The position numbers and the translations under genes were made by a program. A stretch of DNA of 64,000 nucleotides, from positions 1 to 64,000 of the forward strand of contig NZ_JASFYE010000006.1 in NCBI RefSeq assembly GCF_030055425.1, in the 5' to 3' direction. Within the stretch, counting starts at the first letter, position 1. The number at the start of each line of letters is the position of its first letter. Positions 1 to 8,413 of the stretch are shown here, piece by piece. This DNA is from Methanothermobacter sp. (GTDB lineage: Archaea; Methanobacteriota; Methanobacteria; Methanobacteriales; Methanothermobacteraceae). The notes beneath the pieces were generated by a model. That model did not search any database and was not told the DNA's origin. It saw only the letters and a list, made by a program, of their open reading frames with translations.

Positions 1-270
1 GCAATTCTTTATTGCGGCTCTCATGATCGTGATATGTTTTACCATGGTTATGAACCGGGTCAATCACCGCAAGCCTTAATGGTTAAGCTCATGAACCCGC
101 GCCACTGGACAAACCATGGCACACCCAATACACAGACCCCCACCAAACACAAACAAAATCGAAAAAATTGCAAAACAGTAGTGTGGGGATAAAAGTCAGA
201 AAGTACAGCAAAAACCATGATTAAGGATATAAAGCTTAAAACAAAAATCAGCCCGAAAAATCATTAAAGA
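1..270 (-). other. spacer or leader downstream of tRNA-Ser, probably toward an rRNA operon beyond the window
   Basis: No coding sequence is convincing here. On the minus strand this stretch lies immediately downstream of the 7S RNA and tRNA-Ser genes. In Methanothermobacter these two genes are known to precede an rRNA operon, so I infer that it is the 16S leader. Bases 42-49 (CCATGGTT) and 112-119 (AACCATGG) are perfect inverted copies and could close a processing helix. The start of 16S rRNA itself is not in the window, so the assignment stays tentative. Confidence 0.35.
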
Positions 271-355
271 CGCCGGGGACGGGATTTGAACCCGCGAGAT
301 CCAAAGGATCATTGGCTTAGCAGGCCAACGCCGTACCAGACTGGGCCACCCCGGC
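271..355 (-). tRNA. tRNA-Ser (anticodon GCU)
   Basis: This 85-nucleotide class II tRNA reads on the minus strand. The acceptor stem pairs GCCGGGG with CCCCGGC, followed by a discriminator G. The anticodon stem is TTGGC/GCCAA around the loop CTGCTAA, giving anticodon GCT (plus-strand 319-321), which reads AGC/AGU serine codons. A long variable arm and a GGTTCAAATCC T-arm are present, as expected for tRNA-Ser. CCA is not encoded and no intron is seen. Confidence 0.95.
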
Positions 356-410
356 CTTATTAAACCTATCTGTTTTCAGCATTATAAGTTTTTCGTTCAT
401 TAGATTTCTA

Positions 411-727
411 AGTGGGTGGGCACGTTCAGGGGTTGACAGACCTTCCATCTACCGGTGATCCCGCTGACTGGCTCCACCCCGTTAATCCGCAAGCATCAGC
501 TGTCCATGGTAGGGCTGCTCCTTTCCAGGCCTGACCCGTTCCCATGACTAAGATGGTTTACCCTGACCCTCCAGTCAGGGCCCCATCACCACTGATCCTG
601 CGGGACGAGGCTTCGACACCAATCAGCAGGGCCGATAAACAGTCGATCAGCCGTCCCCTGAACTTCGACCGCGCCGTATAGGGGATTTGCGCTTACAGAG
701 GACCCCTAACCCTCCGGTCTAGCCCAT
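411..727 (-). ncRNA. ffs: signal recognition particle RNA (7S RNA)
   Basis: This is the RNA scaffold of the archaeal signal recognition particle, which binds SRP54 and SRP19 and targets nascent membrane and secreted proteins. The roughly 315-base length, the GC-rich self-complementary ends (TGGGC near 727, GCCCA near 415) and the helix-8 core read on the minus strand (GTCAGGCCTGGAAAGGAGCA) identify it. A TATA-like TTAAAATA (plus-strand 749-756) lies about 25 bases before the inferred 5' end. tRNA-Ser follows by 55 bases, suggesting a common transcript. The ends are accurate to a few bases only. Confidence 0.88.
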
Positions 728-784
728 TGTATCCATTATACTAAGTAGTATTTTAATGTTTCTATGGACATATCACTGCCCTGG

Positions 785-800
785 ATCCCATTAATGGGAT
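785..800. promoter_or_regulatory. 16-base perfect palindrome between the SRP RNA and the phosphate transporter
   Basis: ATCCCATTAATGGGAT is a perfect 8+8 palindrome in the divergent spacer, about 58 bases upstream of the SRP RNA 5' end and 88 bases before the transporter ATG. It looks like a dimeric-repressor operator. The regulator is unknown. A phosphate-responsive factor would fit the downstream gene, but that is inference. Confidence 0.35.
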
Positions 801-887
801 GCTATCGTCATTCCATTATACAGGGAAGCAGAGTGCACCGGTAAAGTTACTGGTAAACTAATTAAGGTAATATTCCATATTAATTCC

Positions 888-1862
888 ATGGATGCGCTGA
901 TAGCAATGAGTCTCATTCTGAGCCTCTACATGGCCTTTAACATCGCTGCAAACGATATAGGTAACTCTGTGGGCACTGCTGTTGGTAGTGGTTCTCTCAG
1001 GATGAAAAAGGCCCTTTTACTGGGGGGATTTTTTGTATCAGTTGGGGCGCTGTTCCTTGGTGGAAGCGTCATTAGAACAATAAGTGAAGGGATAATCCCC
1101 CAGGGGTTCCTGAGCCCCAGAACAGCCCTTGTTATAACACTAACATCATCAATCTGGATAACATTCACAATTATAAAAAAGATCCCCATTTCAGGTTCCG
1201 ATGCCATTGTAAGTTCAGTTATTGGTGCTGGGATAGCAAGTATTGGCATTCAGAACATGAGAACAGATGTTGTTGGCTTCATAGTGCTGAGCTGGATTAT
1301 GTCACCTGTTGCAGGTTTTCTCACAGGATTTGTAATCTACAGATCCATCAGAAGGGTCTTAATAAAACCGCTTCAGGGTATGGGTATGCGAGACCGACTT
1401 GAAAAGGTATTTTCATATCTTCAGATACTGAGTTCCTCGTTTTCAGCCCTTAACCTTGGGGCTGTTGATATAGCAGTTGCAACAGGTGTTATATTTGCGA
1501 CGGGTTATGATGGCGGATACTGGATCCGAATACTGGGGGCTCTTGGGCTTGCTTCAGGAATTCTGCTGGCTGGCAACAGGGTGACAGAAACAATTGGAAG
1601 AAGAATAACAGACCTCACACCAAGCAGGGGCTTTGCAGCCCAGCTATCAGCGGCAATTATCGTTTACCTCTTTCTGGGTTATGGTATGCCTGTATCGCCA
1701 ACACAGACCCTTGTGGGATCGGTGATAGGTGTTGGGATTGCAAATGGGACATCAACAGTCGAGTATGACGTGATAAGGCACATAGCATACACCTGGATAG
1801 TTACGATACCCACATGCATCATCCTATCAGCTGCAATTTACATCATCACAGGCTTTATATGA
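888..1862 (+). CDS. PiT-family inorganic phosphate permease
   Basis: This 324-residue integral membrane protein of the PiT/PHO-4 family probably imports phosphate coupled to a cation gradient. The family's duplicated fold is visible. The first half has AANDIGNS (about residues 20-27) and IPISGSDAIVSS (about 99-110). The second half has NLGAVDIAVATG and MPVSPTQTLVGS near residue 270. About ten hydrophobic segments span the protein. There is no clear Shine-Dalgarno sequence before ATG 888, so a leaderless or short-leader transcript is possible. The gene converges on the CBS gene with 5 bases between stops. Confidence 0.85.
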   Translation: MDALIAMSLILSLYMAFNIAANDIGNSVGTAVGSGSLRMKKALLLGGFFVSVGALFLGGSVIRTISEGIIPQGFLSPRTALVITLTSSIWITFTIIKKIPISGSDAIVSSVIGAGIASIGIQNMRTDVVGFIVLSWIMSPVAGFLTGFVIYRSIRRVLIKPLQGMGMRDRLEKVFSYLQILSSSFSALNLGAVDIAVATGVIFATGYDGGYWIRILGALGLASGILLAGNRVTETIGRRITDLTPSRGFAAQLSAAIIVYLFLGYGMPVSPTQTLVGSVIGVGIANGTSTVEYDVIRHIAYTWIVTIPTCIILSAAIYIITGFI

Positions 1863-1867
1863 CCACA

Positions 1868-2275
1868 CTAAAGGCTTTTGAGAGCCCTTATAATATCCCC
1901 ATCGGCAATTATTCCAATCATCTTGCCATCAGACATGACAACAAGCTGATTTATTATTCCCTCATCCGATGAGTAGTCATTCATCTTCTCAATGGCGTCA
2001 GCAAGTGTCTCATCAGGGGCCACCGTGGCAACATCCCTCACCATGACCTCCCCGACTGTTGTACCAAGTTCATAGTTGTCAAGTATCAGGTTGTGGCCGA
2101 GGTCTGAGGCGGTCACAATTCCAACAAGTTTCCCCTCCTCAAGGACTGGAAGAGCACTTATCCTGTGTTTCATCAGTTTCTCAAATGCAAAAACCACATC
2201 TTCAGATGGTTCAACTGTTATAACATCCACTGTCATTACGTCCTTAACCTTAACTTCATTCAGTTTTTTCAGCAC
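1868..2275 (-). CDS. two-CBS-domain protein
   Basis: The 135-residue protein consists almost entirely of two CBS motifs (about residues 7-60 and 70-130), seen as [18 protein letters not shown] with [20 protein letters not shown], then [18 protein letters not shown] with [21 protein letters not shown] pairs usually bind adenosyl ligands such as AMP, ATP or SAM and act as sensors. I place the start at GTG 2275 because GGGAGGAG sits seven bases upstream. An upstream GTG at 2296 would lie before that ribosome site. The start overlaps the end of the 2-phosphoglycerate kinase gene by 20 bases, so the two are co-transcribed. Confidence 0.8.
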   Translation of the reverse strand: MLKKLNEVKVKDVMTVDVITVEPSEDVVFAFEKLMKHRISALPVLEEGKLVGIVTASDLGHNLILDNYELGTTVGEVMVRDVATVAPDETLADAIEKMNDYSSDEGIINQLVVMSDGKMIGIIADGDIIRALKSL

Positions 2276-3176
2276 CTTTCTCTCCTCCCTTAACACTGGT
2301 TTTTGTCAGTGATTTTATAATTGAGTCTATGGTGGTTACAACATCTATATTCTCAATAACAGGCACATTGTGTTTCTTTGCCTGGCTTTCAATGTATCTG
2401 TGAATTCTTCTTATTGCCCAGAAGTAACTTATATACCTTTTAAGTGGTCTTCTGGCCCACATCTGTCTGCAACGTGAATAGAACCTTCCCTTATGGACGT
2501 TTTCGTCTGAAACCGTGAGGACAAACATTGCAACATTTTCCTTGTTTATGAGGTCGTCCCTTATAAAGCCGGGGACTATATGAACGCCCTCAATCACTAT
2601 GCTTATACCCTCAGTGAGGGCCCTCTCAATTACAGCCTCCACGCCGATGCTCACAGTGTCCACGTGATCCCTGAATCCAATGAGGACCTCGTCAAGTTCA
2701 GGTGGTGGGGGTATTCTGAGGGACTGGTAGGCTGTGTAGCTTGATTCATAGATGGAAGGGAGAAGTTCTTTGGAGACTATTTTACGCATTACCTCCCTTA
2801 TCATGTCGGTGCTTATCATGTTCCTTATGCCAAGGCGGTTTGCAACCTCAAAGGCAATTGATGACGTTCCAACCCCAGAGGCGCCCCCTATGAGTATTAT
2901 CAGGGGCTCCTTGCACTGCCTTATTCGTCTCCAGAGCATGTACTTCTCTGCTACCTCAGGATCCTCCCTTTTCAGGTGCTCTGAGACCACATCAACGAGT
3001 TCCTCTATTGTTATGACATCAACCTTATTCTTTTTAAGGTGAGCCTCAATTCTTGAAGCAAATGTGTATGCCTTGTTGGGGTCCATCTCTGCCCTGGTCA
3101 GTGAACGTGCCAGAACGCCCTTGGAGAAGGGCTCCGTGTATTTTTTTCCACTTACTTCTCCCTGAACCATGATCAT
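2256..3176 (-). CDS. pgk2: 2-phosphoglycerate kinase
   Basis: The 306-residue enzyme phosphorylates 2-phosphoglycerate to 2,3-bisphosphoglycerate, the precursor of cyclic 2,3-diphosphoglycerate, the thermoprotective and phosphate-storing solute of this group. An ATP-cone-like domain occupies residues 5-85 ([20 protein letters not shown]), followed by a P-loop kinase domain. The P-loop reads [10 protein letters not shown] at 97-106, so the Walker A lysine is replaced by threonine, unlike the intact [10 protein letters not shown] of the paralogue at 43457. ATG 3176 follows GAGGTGAG by three bases. A CBS-domain gene overlaps its 3' end. Confidence 0.88.
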   Translation of the reverse strand: MIMVQGEVSGKKYTEPFSKGVLARSLTRAEMDPNKAYTFASRIEAHLKKNKVDVITIEELVDVVSEHLKREDPEVAEKYMLWRRIRQCKEPLIILIGGASGVGTSSIAFEVANRLGIRNMISTDMIREVMRKIVSKELLPSIYESSYTAYQSLRIPPPPELDEVLIGFRDHVDTVSIGVEAVIERALTEGISIVIEGVHIVPGFIRDDLINKENVAMFVLTVSDENVHKGRFYSRCRQMWARRPLKRYISYFWAIRRIHRYIESQAKKHNVPVIENIDVVTTIDSIIKSLTKTSVKGGEKGAEKTE

Positions 3177-3228
3177 GGTCTCACCTCAAAAAGAACTTGT
3201 CATACTCTGAAATCCAGTTTTTATATAT

Positions 3229-3897
3229 TTAACTGGATCTGAGATTTAAAATTTCAGCAGTTATGGATCCATCATCTTCAATTTCAATGAGGGCTGCCCT
3301 GCCATCTGAAAGCTGTCCCGGGTTGACCACTATGGTTTCACCTATACGGTCCACACCAGGGGACTCGTGGATGTGGCCACAGATGTTAAGGGATGGCTGG
3401 TGTCTTTCTATAACATCCCTCACACCCCTGCTTCCAACATTATCCCCGGAGGGAATTCTATCGAGTGATGTTCCATGTGGTGGTGCATGGGTTACAAGAA
3501 TAAGATTCCCTTCGCCAGACTTTTCCATGAGGTCGTCCAGTTCAGCTTTTATCTCATCCTCATCCAGTTCAAGGGGTGTGTTGAATGGTGTTGGGTTTGA
3601 ACCCCCAAGACCGCATATGGCAATATCCTTGATGTTAATGGATCTTCCATGTATATTCACGGCCTTTGAGTTTTCTATTTTAGCAACAGCCCCATGGGGA
3701 TCGCAGTTTCCGGGTACGGCGACAACAGAGATGTTATGGGATGCCAGGTCATTCAGGAGCTCCTCAACGAGTTCCACAGGTCCGAAGTGTGTTATGTCAC
3801 CTGCCACAACAATGAGGTCAACGCGGTTATCCATTATAAACCTGTGGAGTTCAGGTATGCTTGAACCATGAAGATCACTTACAGCGAGGATTTTCAT
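3229..3897 (-). CDS. calcineurin-like metallophosphoesterase
   Basis: The 222-residue protein has all five metal-binding blocks of the calcineurin-like fold: SDLHG (about 7-11), AGDITH (about 36-41), PGNCD (about 61-65), THAPPHG (about 136-142) and GHIHESPG (about 175-182). Compact members of this YfcE/MJ0936-like group are phosphodiesterases; the natural substrate cannot be told from sequence. It has no signal peptide, so it is cytoplasmic. It lies between the 2-phosphoglycerate kinase and a pair of small methanogen-specific genes, all on the minus strand. Confidence 0.82.
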   Translation of the reverse strand: MKILAVSDLHGSSIPELHRFIMDNRVDLIVVAGDITHFGPVELVEELLNDLASHNISVVAVPGNCDPHGAVAKIENSKAVNIHGRSINIKDIAICGLGGSNPTPFNTPLELDEDEIKAELDDLMEKSGEGNLILVTHAPPHGTSLDRIPSGDNVGSRGVRDVIERHQPSLNICGHIHESPGVDRIGETIVVNPGQLSDGRAALIEIEDDGSITAEILNLRSS

Positions 3898-3915
3898 GAA
3901 AAATCACACTCCACA

Positions 3916-4440
3916 TTATTCCCTGAAGAAGGAGCCTATTTCCTTTAAACCCTTTTTTATGTCCTCTGAATCTCCATAAACGGCTAGAAGATCGTCCTCT
4001 TCAAATTCAATTATAAGGCTGTGGGTCTCAGCGATATCCTGAACCCTGTCCTCGGCTATTGGTTCCTTAAGGTGCACCCTTGCAGCTGCAAATCCAGGTG
4101 GGGCTCCAACAATAAACCTTGACTTTGTTTCAGGGGGTTTGTGAACCTCCTCACCCCTTGAGGCCCTCTTTAATTTTTCAATCCATTCGTCAGGGTAATC
4201 AGGGGCCACTGACTCTGCAAGTTCAAGGAGTTTCTCCTGGATTGAGTTGAGCATATCGTTTATTCTCTTAAGCTCCCTGATCATTTCAGGGTTCTCTGTA
4301 TCTGATTTATAGAAGTTGATCGATGTCCTCACAAGCCTTATATCCTCTGTAATTTCCACCGGGACATCAACATCCTTCTTTCGAAGGTCTGTGAGGAGTT
4401 CAACAAGCACGAACCATGTCTGTTCAACAGGGAGTGTCAT
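3916..4440 (-). CDS. conserved methanogen protein, DUF2096-like
   Basis: I recognise this 174-residue protein only as a conserved methanogen family, probably DUF2096; no function is known. The N-terminal half (to about residue 100) is helical and charged. The C-terminal half looks like a small alpha/beta domain, ending in DDLLAVYGDSEDIKKGLKEI. It is cytoplasmic, without cysteines or membrane segments. Its ATG overlaps the stop of the preceding gene in an ATGA arrangement (4437-4440), so the two are translationally coupled. Confidence 0.6.
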   Translation of the reverse strand: MTLPVEQTWFVLVELLTDLRKKDVDVPVEITEDIRLVRTSINFYKSDTENPEMIRELKRINDMLNSIQEKLLELAESVAPDYPDEWIEKLKRASRGEEVHKPPETKSRFIVGAPPGFAAARVHLKEPIAEDRVQDIAETHSLIIEFEEDDLLAVYGDSEDIKKGLKEIGSFFRE

Positions 4441-4703
4441 AGATGTCCTTCCAGAATTTTTAGGGTTGTGTGGTTTATCTTTGCACCTGCCTCTTCAAGT
4501 TCCTTTCGGATCTCCTCAACGTTACTGTAGGAGCTGAGGATGAGCACATGGTTGCTCTGTGTGCCCTGGATGGATAGTATGGCCACCTCGTCGTCATCAG
4601 ATAACTCCTTCTTCTCAAGGCCTGCCTTGTAGTCCACAAAGGGTTTGAATTCTTCTGGAAGATCCTTCAATGTGAATATTCCCTTTAAAGTAGCTATAAA
4701 CAA
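4437..4703 (-). CDS. small conserved archaeal protein, DUF749-like
   Basis: The 88-residue protein resembles the DUF749 family of methanogens, whose function is unknown. The sequence alternates beta-like stretches (DEVAILSIQGTQSNHVLILS) with a C-terminal helix and strand. The start is TTG 4703, supported by GAGGTG at 4709-4714; there is no nearby ATG in frame. It is coupled to the next gene by a four-base ATGA overlap. Its upstream neighbour hdrB ends at 4759, leaving 55 bases that could hold its own promoter. Confidence 0.6.
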   Translation of the reverse strand: MFIATLKGIFTLKDLPEEFKPFVDYKAGLEKKELSDDDEVAILSIQGTQSNHVLILSSYSNVEEIRKELEEAGAKINHTTLKILEGHL

Positions 4704-4758
4704 AAAAACACCTCACTTTGGGATTTTAAATCCCTGAAAAAATAATTAATTTGTGGTT

Positions 4759-5667
4759 TTAACCGCTTCCAGGTGCAAGGCGGTCGAGTTCCTCGAGCTT
4801 TTCAAGGCACTCGTCGACGCATACCTGGTGGGCGTCAACCACAAGGTCCTCTTTTGGAAGACCCATTGCAAGTCCAAGTAGCTGTGCGAGGTGAAGTACA
4901 GGAATGTCGAATTCCTCGCCGAACTTGTCCTTTATCTCCATCTGACCAACGTCAAACTGGAGGTGGCAGAATGGGCAGACGTTTACTATTGCGTCAACAC
5001 CGGCTTCCTTCATGTTTGTGAGTTTTTCCCTTGTGAAGTCAAGTGCAACGTCCAGGTCCCTTGATCTCACTCCACCACCGGCACCGCAACACATCATCTT
5101 GTCCTTGTATTCAACGGATTTCGCACCGGTTACCTCAACAATTTCATCCAGTATTGTTGGCCTTTCAGGGTTGTCTATGTTTATCTCATCACTTGGTTTG
5201 AGGAAGTGGCAGCCGTAGTGCACTGCAACGTTGAGGTTGAGGGGCTTTTCAACTATTTCAGCCAGTTTGTCCAGACCAACCTCGTTGTAGAGGACCTCTG
5301 CAAAGTGTCTGACGTTGATTTCTCCCTTGTATTCCCTTCCGGCTTCTTTGAGGATTTCATTGATTTTTGCCTTCATCTCCTCGTCTTCCTTGAGGAGGTG
5401 GTTTGTCTCGAAGAGTGAACCGAAGCATCCGTTACATTCTGTCATGATGTCTGCGCCCATGTCCTCGGCGATTGTTATGTTCCTTGCTGCTATTGCGGCC
5501 CATGTTGTTTTATCGAATGAACCGAATACCCCTGGTGCTGGACAGCAGGATGCTCCTTCCATGTCCTTCAGTTCGATTCCGAGTTTATCGAATAGAACCC
5601 TTGTTGCTTTTTCAATTCCAGGGTACCTGTTGTTCATGATACATCCTAAAAAGTATGCGATTTCCAT
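4759..5667 (-). CDS. hdrB: CoB-CoM heterodisulfide reductase subunit B
   Basis: HdrB carries the active site that reduces the CoM-S-S-CoB heterodisulfide, on two noncubane [4Fe-4S] clusters, in the cytoplasmic HdrABC-MvhADG electron-bifurcating complex. The 302-residue protein has both CCG domains: GASCCPAPG with NGCFGS, then [17 protein letters not shown] and CPFCHLQF. I chose ATG 5667 (protein starting [13 protein letters not shown]) because GGAGG stands seven bases upstream. The ATG at 5673 is too close to that site. It overlaps nothing and follows hdrC by 12 bases, forming an hdrCB unit. Confidence 0.95.
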   Translation of the reverse strand: MEIAYFLGCIMNNRYPGIEKATRVLFDKLGIELKDMEGASCCPAPGVFGSFDKTTWAAIAARNITIAEDMGADIMTECNGCFGSLFETNHLLKEDEEMKAKINEILKEAGREYKGEINVRHFAEVLYNEVGLDKLAEIVEKPLNLNVAVHYGCHFLKPSDEINIDNPERPTILDEIVEVTGAKSVEYKDKMMCCGAGGGVRSRDLDVALDFTREKLTNMKEAGVDAIVNVCPFCHLQFDVGQMEIKDKFGEEFDIPVLHLAQLLGLAMGLPKEDLVVDAHQVCVDECLEKLEELDRLAPGSG

Positions 5668-5679
5668 TTGCATGCCTCC

Positions 5680-6237
5680 TTATTCAAGTTCACCTGTTTC
5701 CCAGTTGTAGCCTATTAACTGGTCAAAGCCTGTTGCCTTGATGATTTTCTGAACCTCTTCAAGTGCTTCAGGGAACTGGTGGGTTGTTGGTGGTAGTTCT
5801 CCAAGGCCAACAGCCTTTCGAAGCTCCATTGTTGCGTCGTTGATTGGTACTCCGTGACCTGTTTTTATAACGAATGATCCAACTGCCTTGTGTGCTGGTG
5901 CCATGAATCCTGCTTTGGCTGCTTCGTTCCTTGCAAGTTTCACGACATCCACGATTCTGACCTTACGTGGGCACCTTTCCTGGCATGCGTAGCATGTTGT
6001 GCACATCCAGAGGGTTGGATCTGAGATTATTTCATCCTTTAATCCAACATTTGCCTTCCTTATTATCTGTCTTACCCTGTAAGGGGTTCTTCTTCCAGAT
6101 GGGCAGGATCCTGTGCATGTACCGCACTGGAAACAGTATTCCAGACTGTCACCGCCTGCGGCCTTTATTTTTTCAGAGAATTCCTTGTCAATATTACCCT
6201 TTCTGATTATGTTTTCTTCTCTCTGCAGTAGGGTCAT
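5680..6237 (-). CDS. hdrC: CoB-CoM heterodisulfide reductase subunit C
   Basis: HdrC passes electrons from the flavin subunit HdrA to HdrB through two cubane [4Fe-4S] clusters. From ATG 6237 the protein is 185 residues, the usual size for the cytoplasmic HdrC. It has two ferredoxin motifs: CFQCGTCTGSCPSG and CTTCYACQERCPRK. This ATG is preceded by GGAGTGAT three bases upstream, one of the best ribosome sites in the window. The frame remains open for another 132 codons upstream to ATG 6633 (described separately), so a 317-residue form is also possible. I take the short form as the main product. Confidence 0.92.
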   Translation of the reverse strand: MTLLQREENIIRKGNIDKEFSEKIKAAGGDSLEYCFQCGTCTGSCPSGRRTPYRVRQIIRKANVGLKDEIISDPTLWMCTTCYACQERCPRKVRIVDVVKLARNEAAKAGFMAPAHKAVGSFVIKTGHGVPINDATMELRKAVGLGELPPTTHQFPEALEEVQKIIKATGFDQLIGYNWETGELE

Positions 6238-6633
6238 TATATCACTCCTTTCGCTTTTCTCCTCTTCCTCCTCTGATTCTCCTTCAGAATCAGAATCCTC
6301 CGAAGAGTCTTCATCCTCAACTACCCCCTCATCTTCATGGGAGGTTTCAGCAGTTTCTTCAGATTCATCCTCCTCAACATCTGCAGTCTCAGGTTCTTCA
6401 GCTGATGCTTCCTCAGAGGCCCCTTCAGGTTCTTCAACCTTTTGAGGTTCCTCTGATTTTTCTGTTTCTGCAGATACAGAGGGTTCATCTGAAGATTTTT
6501 CTTGAGGTTGAGGTTTTTCTTCCTGTTTAGTGGACTCGGTTGGGGTCTCTGTTTTCTCTGGCTCCTCTGTTTTACTGTCCTCTTCCTTCTTCTCACCCAT
6601 CAACATTTCTTTTAGGCGTTTTAGAACTGACAT
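6238..6633 (-). CDS. acidic Glu/Ser/Pro-rich in-frame extension upstream of hdrC
   Basis: These 132 codons run without a stop into hdrC from ATG 6633. The encoded segment starts with a short basic amphipathic stretch (MSVLKRLKEMLMGEKKEE). It then becomes a low-complexity tract of Glu, Ser, Asp, Thr and Pro, ending in a run of glutamates just before the internal hdrC start. A weak ribosome site (GGGTGTGA) precedes ATG 6633. It resembles an intrinsically disordered linker. It could be an N-terminal extension made on a minor HdrC isoform, or a gene fused to hdrC by loss of its stop. No homologous domain is recognised. Confidence 0.55.
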
Positions 6634-6706
6634 TGTTTTTCACACCCTGAAAGATCCCTGGTTAGCAAACCTCAGATTTTTCTTATTAGACTGTGATTTT
6701 TATGGG

Positions 6707-6715
6707 TATATAAAG
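6707..6715 (-). promoter_or_regulatory. TATA box of the hdrC-hdrB transcript
   Basis: Read on the minus strand, the motif is CTTTATATA with a purine-rich BRE-like flank (GGAAT). It lies about 75 bases before ATG 6633 and predicts a transcription start near 6684. It is one of the strongest archaeal promoters in the window, as expected for a central methanogenesis gene. Confidence 0.6.
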
Positions 6716-6746
6716 ATTCCTAAAATTTGCCGATGTGTAACCTTTA

Positions 6747-6757
6747 AGGTGACACCT
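6747..6757. promoter_or_regulatory. short palindrome in the hdrC / TGT-like divergent spacer
   Basis: AGGTG-A-CACCT is a perfect 5+1+5 inverted repeat about 35 bases upstream of the hdr TATA box and 100 bases before the start of the divergent gene. It could be an operator shared by both directions. No regulator can be assigned. Confidence 0.25.
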
Positions 6758-6857
6758 AATGTATCTCCTGATCCGTTAAGTAACTGAATGCGCCCTGAGC
6801 AATACTGTAATGGTTAAGTAATCATTGAATCCAAGTAAGTAACAGACGGTGTGCACA

Positions 6858-7595
6858 ATGAGCAAGACTGGATACCAGATAAAATTACATGACGGACCCG
6901 CAAGGCTGGGTCTTCTCGGAGATTCTGAAACTCCCCTACTTGTTAAGTATGAAAAGATGGATATCGCCCCATATGAAACCATCCCGCACAATGTACCCCT
7001 GGAAATCGCAGAGTGGGGTGTCACTGAAACCCTTGAGATGGCCTCTGAATCTGATTCAGAATACGCATTCATACATGGATCCCGCTACACTGACCTCAGA
7101 GTAAGGTGCGCCCTTGAACTTGAGGAGATCGGTTTCAGGAAACTCATAGTGGCAAATATGGATGAACTGCTCCAGAGACCCATGGAGATGGTTCGGATTC
7201 TGACTGGAATACGTGAGGCCATAAAACCTGAGACCATGCTATGTTCAACATTCTCCCCTCCAGCCTTCATCCCCCTCCTCGCGTATATGGGTGTGGATGT
7301 GTTCTCAGATGCCGCTGCAGAGTTCTATGGTATGATCAATGTTCTGTTCACCGAAACCCATACCTATCCCCTGGACACATACCGGATCGGCAGTTACAGT
7401 ACAGATGAACTGATTGAAAGGAACAGGCTGACACTGGATCTGGTGCTAAGGGAGGTCCGTGAACACATAAAGAACGGTACACTGAGAAACCTCGTCGAGG
7501 AGCGTGCCGCCTCCTCACCCCAGAACATGTCTGCACTCAGAACACTGGACCATGAAATGCAGGAATTCCTCCAGAAGTACACCCCCCTCTACTGA
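6858..7595 (+). CDS. tRNA-guanine transglycosylase-like protein, archaeosine synthase N-terminal type
   Basis: The 245-residue protein matches the TGT-like domain found at the N-terminus of archaeosine synthase ArcS (opening IKLHDGPARLGLLGDSETP, closing VEERAASSPQNMSALRTLD). ArcS-type proteins convert preQ0 at position 15 of archaeal tRNA to archaeosine and normally carry extra C-terminal and PUA domains. Those are absent here, so this is a stand-alone or split version. I prefer ATG 6858 to the GTG at 6849 because GGTG (6848-6851) then sits six bases upstream. It is transcribed divergently from hdrCB. Confidence 0.65.
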   Translation: MSKTGYQIKLHDGPARLGLLGDSETPLLVKYEKMDIAPYETIPHNVPLEIAEWGVTETLEMASESDSEYAFIHGSRYTDLRVRCALELEEIGFRKLIVANMDELLQRPMEMVRILTGIREAIKPETMLCSTFSPPAFIPLLAYMGVDVFSDAAAEFYGMINVLFTETHTYPLDTYRIGSYSTDELIERNRLTLDLVLREVREHIKNGTLRNLVEERAASSPQNMSALRTLDHEMQEFLQKYTPLY

Positions 7596-7604
7596 TAGGG
7601 GTTT

Positions 7605-8174
7605 TCAGAGCCCGGGTACTGCTATTATAATATAATGGTAGGGTCCTGCATCCCCCACGGACTCCACAGTGAAAGCATGGCCTTCAAGAATCTCTATGAC
7701 CTCATCCTCTGACAGCCTTAGATCCATGTGCGGTCCCGGGGTTCCCGCTACCTTTTTAAAATCAACCACAACCAGCCTTCCACTCTCTCTGAGAAGTCTT
7801 TTGACCTCGGCCATCAGTGGTTCAACCTCGCCGTTGACCACTATCCCATGGAAAACGTTGGCCATGAAGTAAACGTCAACTGTTCTATCAGGAACCGGCA
7901 ATCTATGGGTTATATCGGCAACAAGAGGTAGTATGTTACTCCTTCTGCCTATTCTGGACCTCAGGATCTCAATCGATTCTGGGTATATATCAACCGCGAT
8001 GACCCTTCCCTCATCACCAGCAGCGGATGCTGCTTCAAGTGAAATAAAGCCATCACCACAGCCAGCATCAAGAAATGTGTCCCCGGCCTTCAGTGGAAGC
8101 ATCTCAATGAGCTTTTCAGCATCTATGAGGTCCCTTGTCGATTTACCGCAATCCTCATGGATCTTACGGGTCAT
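7605..8174 (-). CDS. SAM-dependent methyltransferase, class I
   Basis: This 189-residue Rossmann-fold methyltransferase shows motif I FLDAGCGDG (about residues 34-42), the acidic end of strand 2 (VIAVDIYPES), and LVVVDFKKV after the catalytic-site region. The overall pattern is UbiE/Methyltransf_11-like. No substrate can be assigned. It converges on the TGT-like gene with 9 bases between stops. Upstream, an AT-rich block (about 8189-8210) offers a TATA element for the minus strand. Confidence 0.78.
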   Translation of the reverse strand: MTRKIHEDCGKSTRDLIDAEKLIEMLPLKAGDTFLDAGCGDGFISLEAASAAGDEGRVIAVDIYPESIEILRSRIGRRSNILPLVADITHRLPVPDRTVDVYFMANVFHGIVVNGEVEPLMAEVKRLLRESGRLVVVDFKKVAGTPGPHMDLRLSEDEVIEILEGHAFTVESVGDAGPYHYIIIAVPGL

Positions 8175-8256
8175 TTTAACACTACATATATCTCTTTTTT
8201 ATATGATAAAAATTTTCACGATCTCCCTTGTGGATCTTAACCCTTGATTTTGCAGT

Positions 8257-8328
8257 TCATTACAGTGCTTTAACCAACACATGATCAAACTGGATCGCCA
8301 ATGAAGAGCATCATTAAAGTGCTTTAAC
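8257..8328. repeat. 18-base direct repeat upstream of a small gene
   Basis: The two copies are TCATTACAGTGCTTTAAC at 8257-8274 and TCATTAAAGTGCTTTAAC at 8311-8328, with 17 of 18 bases identical and 54 bases apart. Both lie upstream of the TATA box at about 8370-8377 of the gene at 8414 and downstream of the divergent methyltransferase start. The spacing and position suggest paired binding sites for a regulator. Confidence 0.45.
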
Positions 8329-8413
8329 TGATATACCGAAGTGACACGATGTTCAGATCCCGGAGGCACTTATAAATAGACGCCCGGAGAGAATTATTAA
8401 ATGGTGTCTTAAT

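Noticed and set aside
926-1249. Open frame on the minus strand inside the phosphate transporter
   Set aside because: It is the antisense shadow of a clear PiT gene, with no ribosome site or family match.
6113-6445. Serine-rich open frame opposite the acidic hdrC extension
   Set aside because: It mirrors GAA/GAG and TCA codons of the acidic tract; low-complexity frames open on both strands there.
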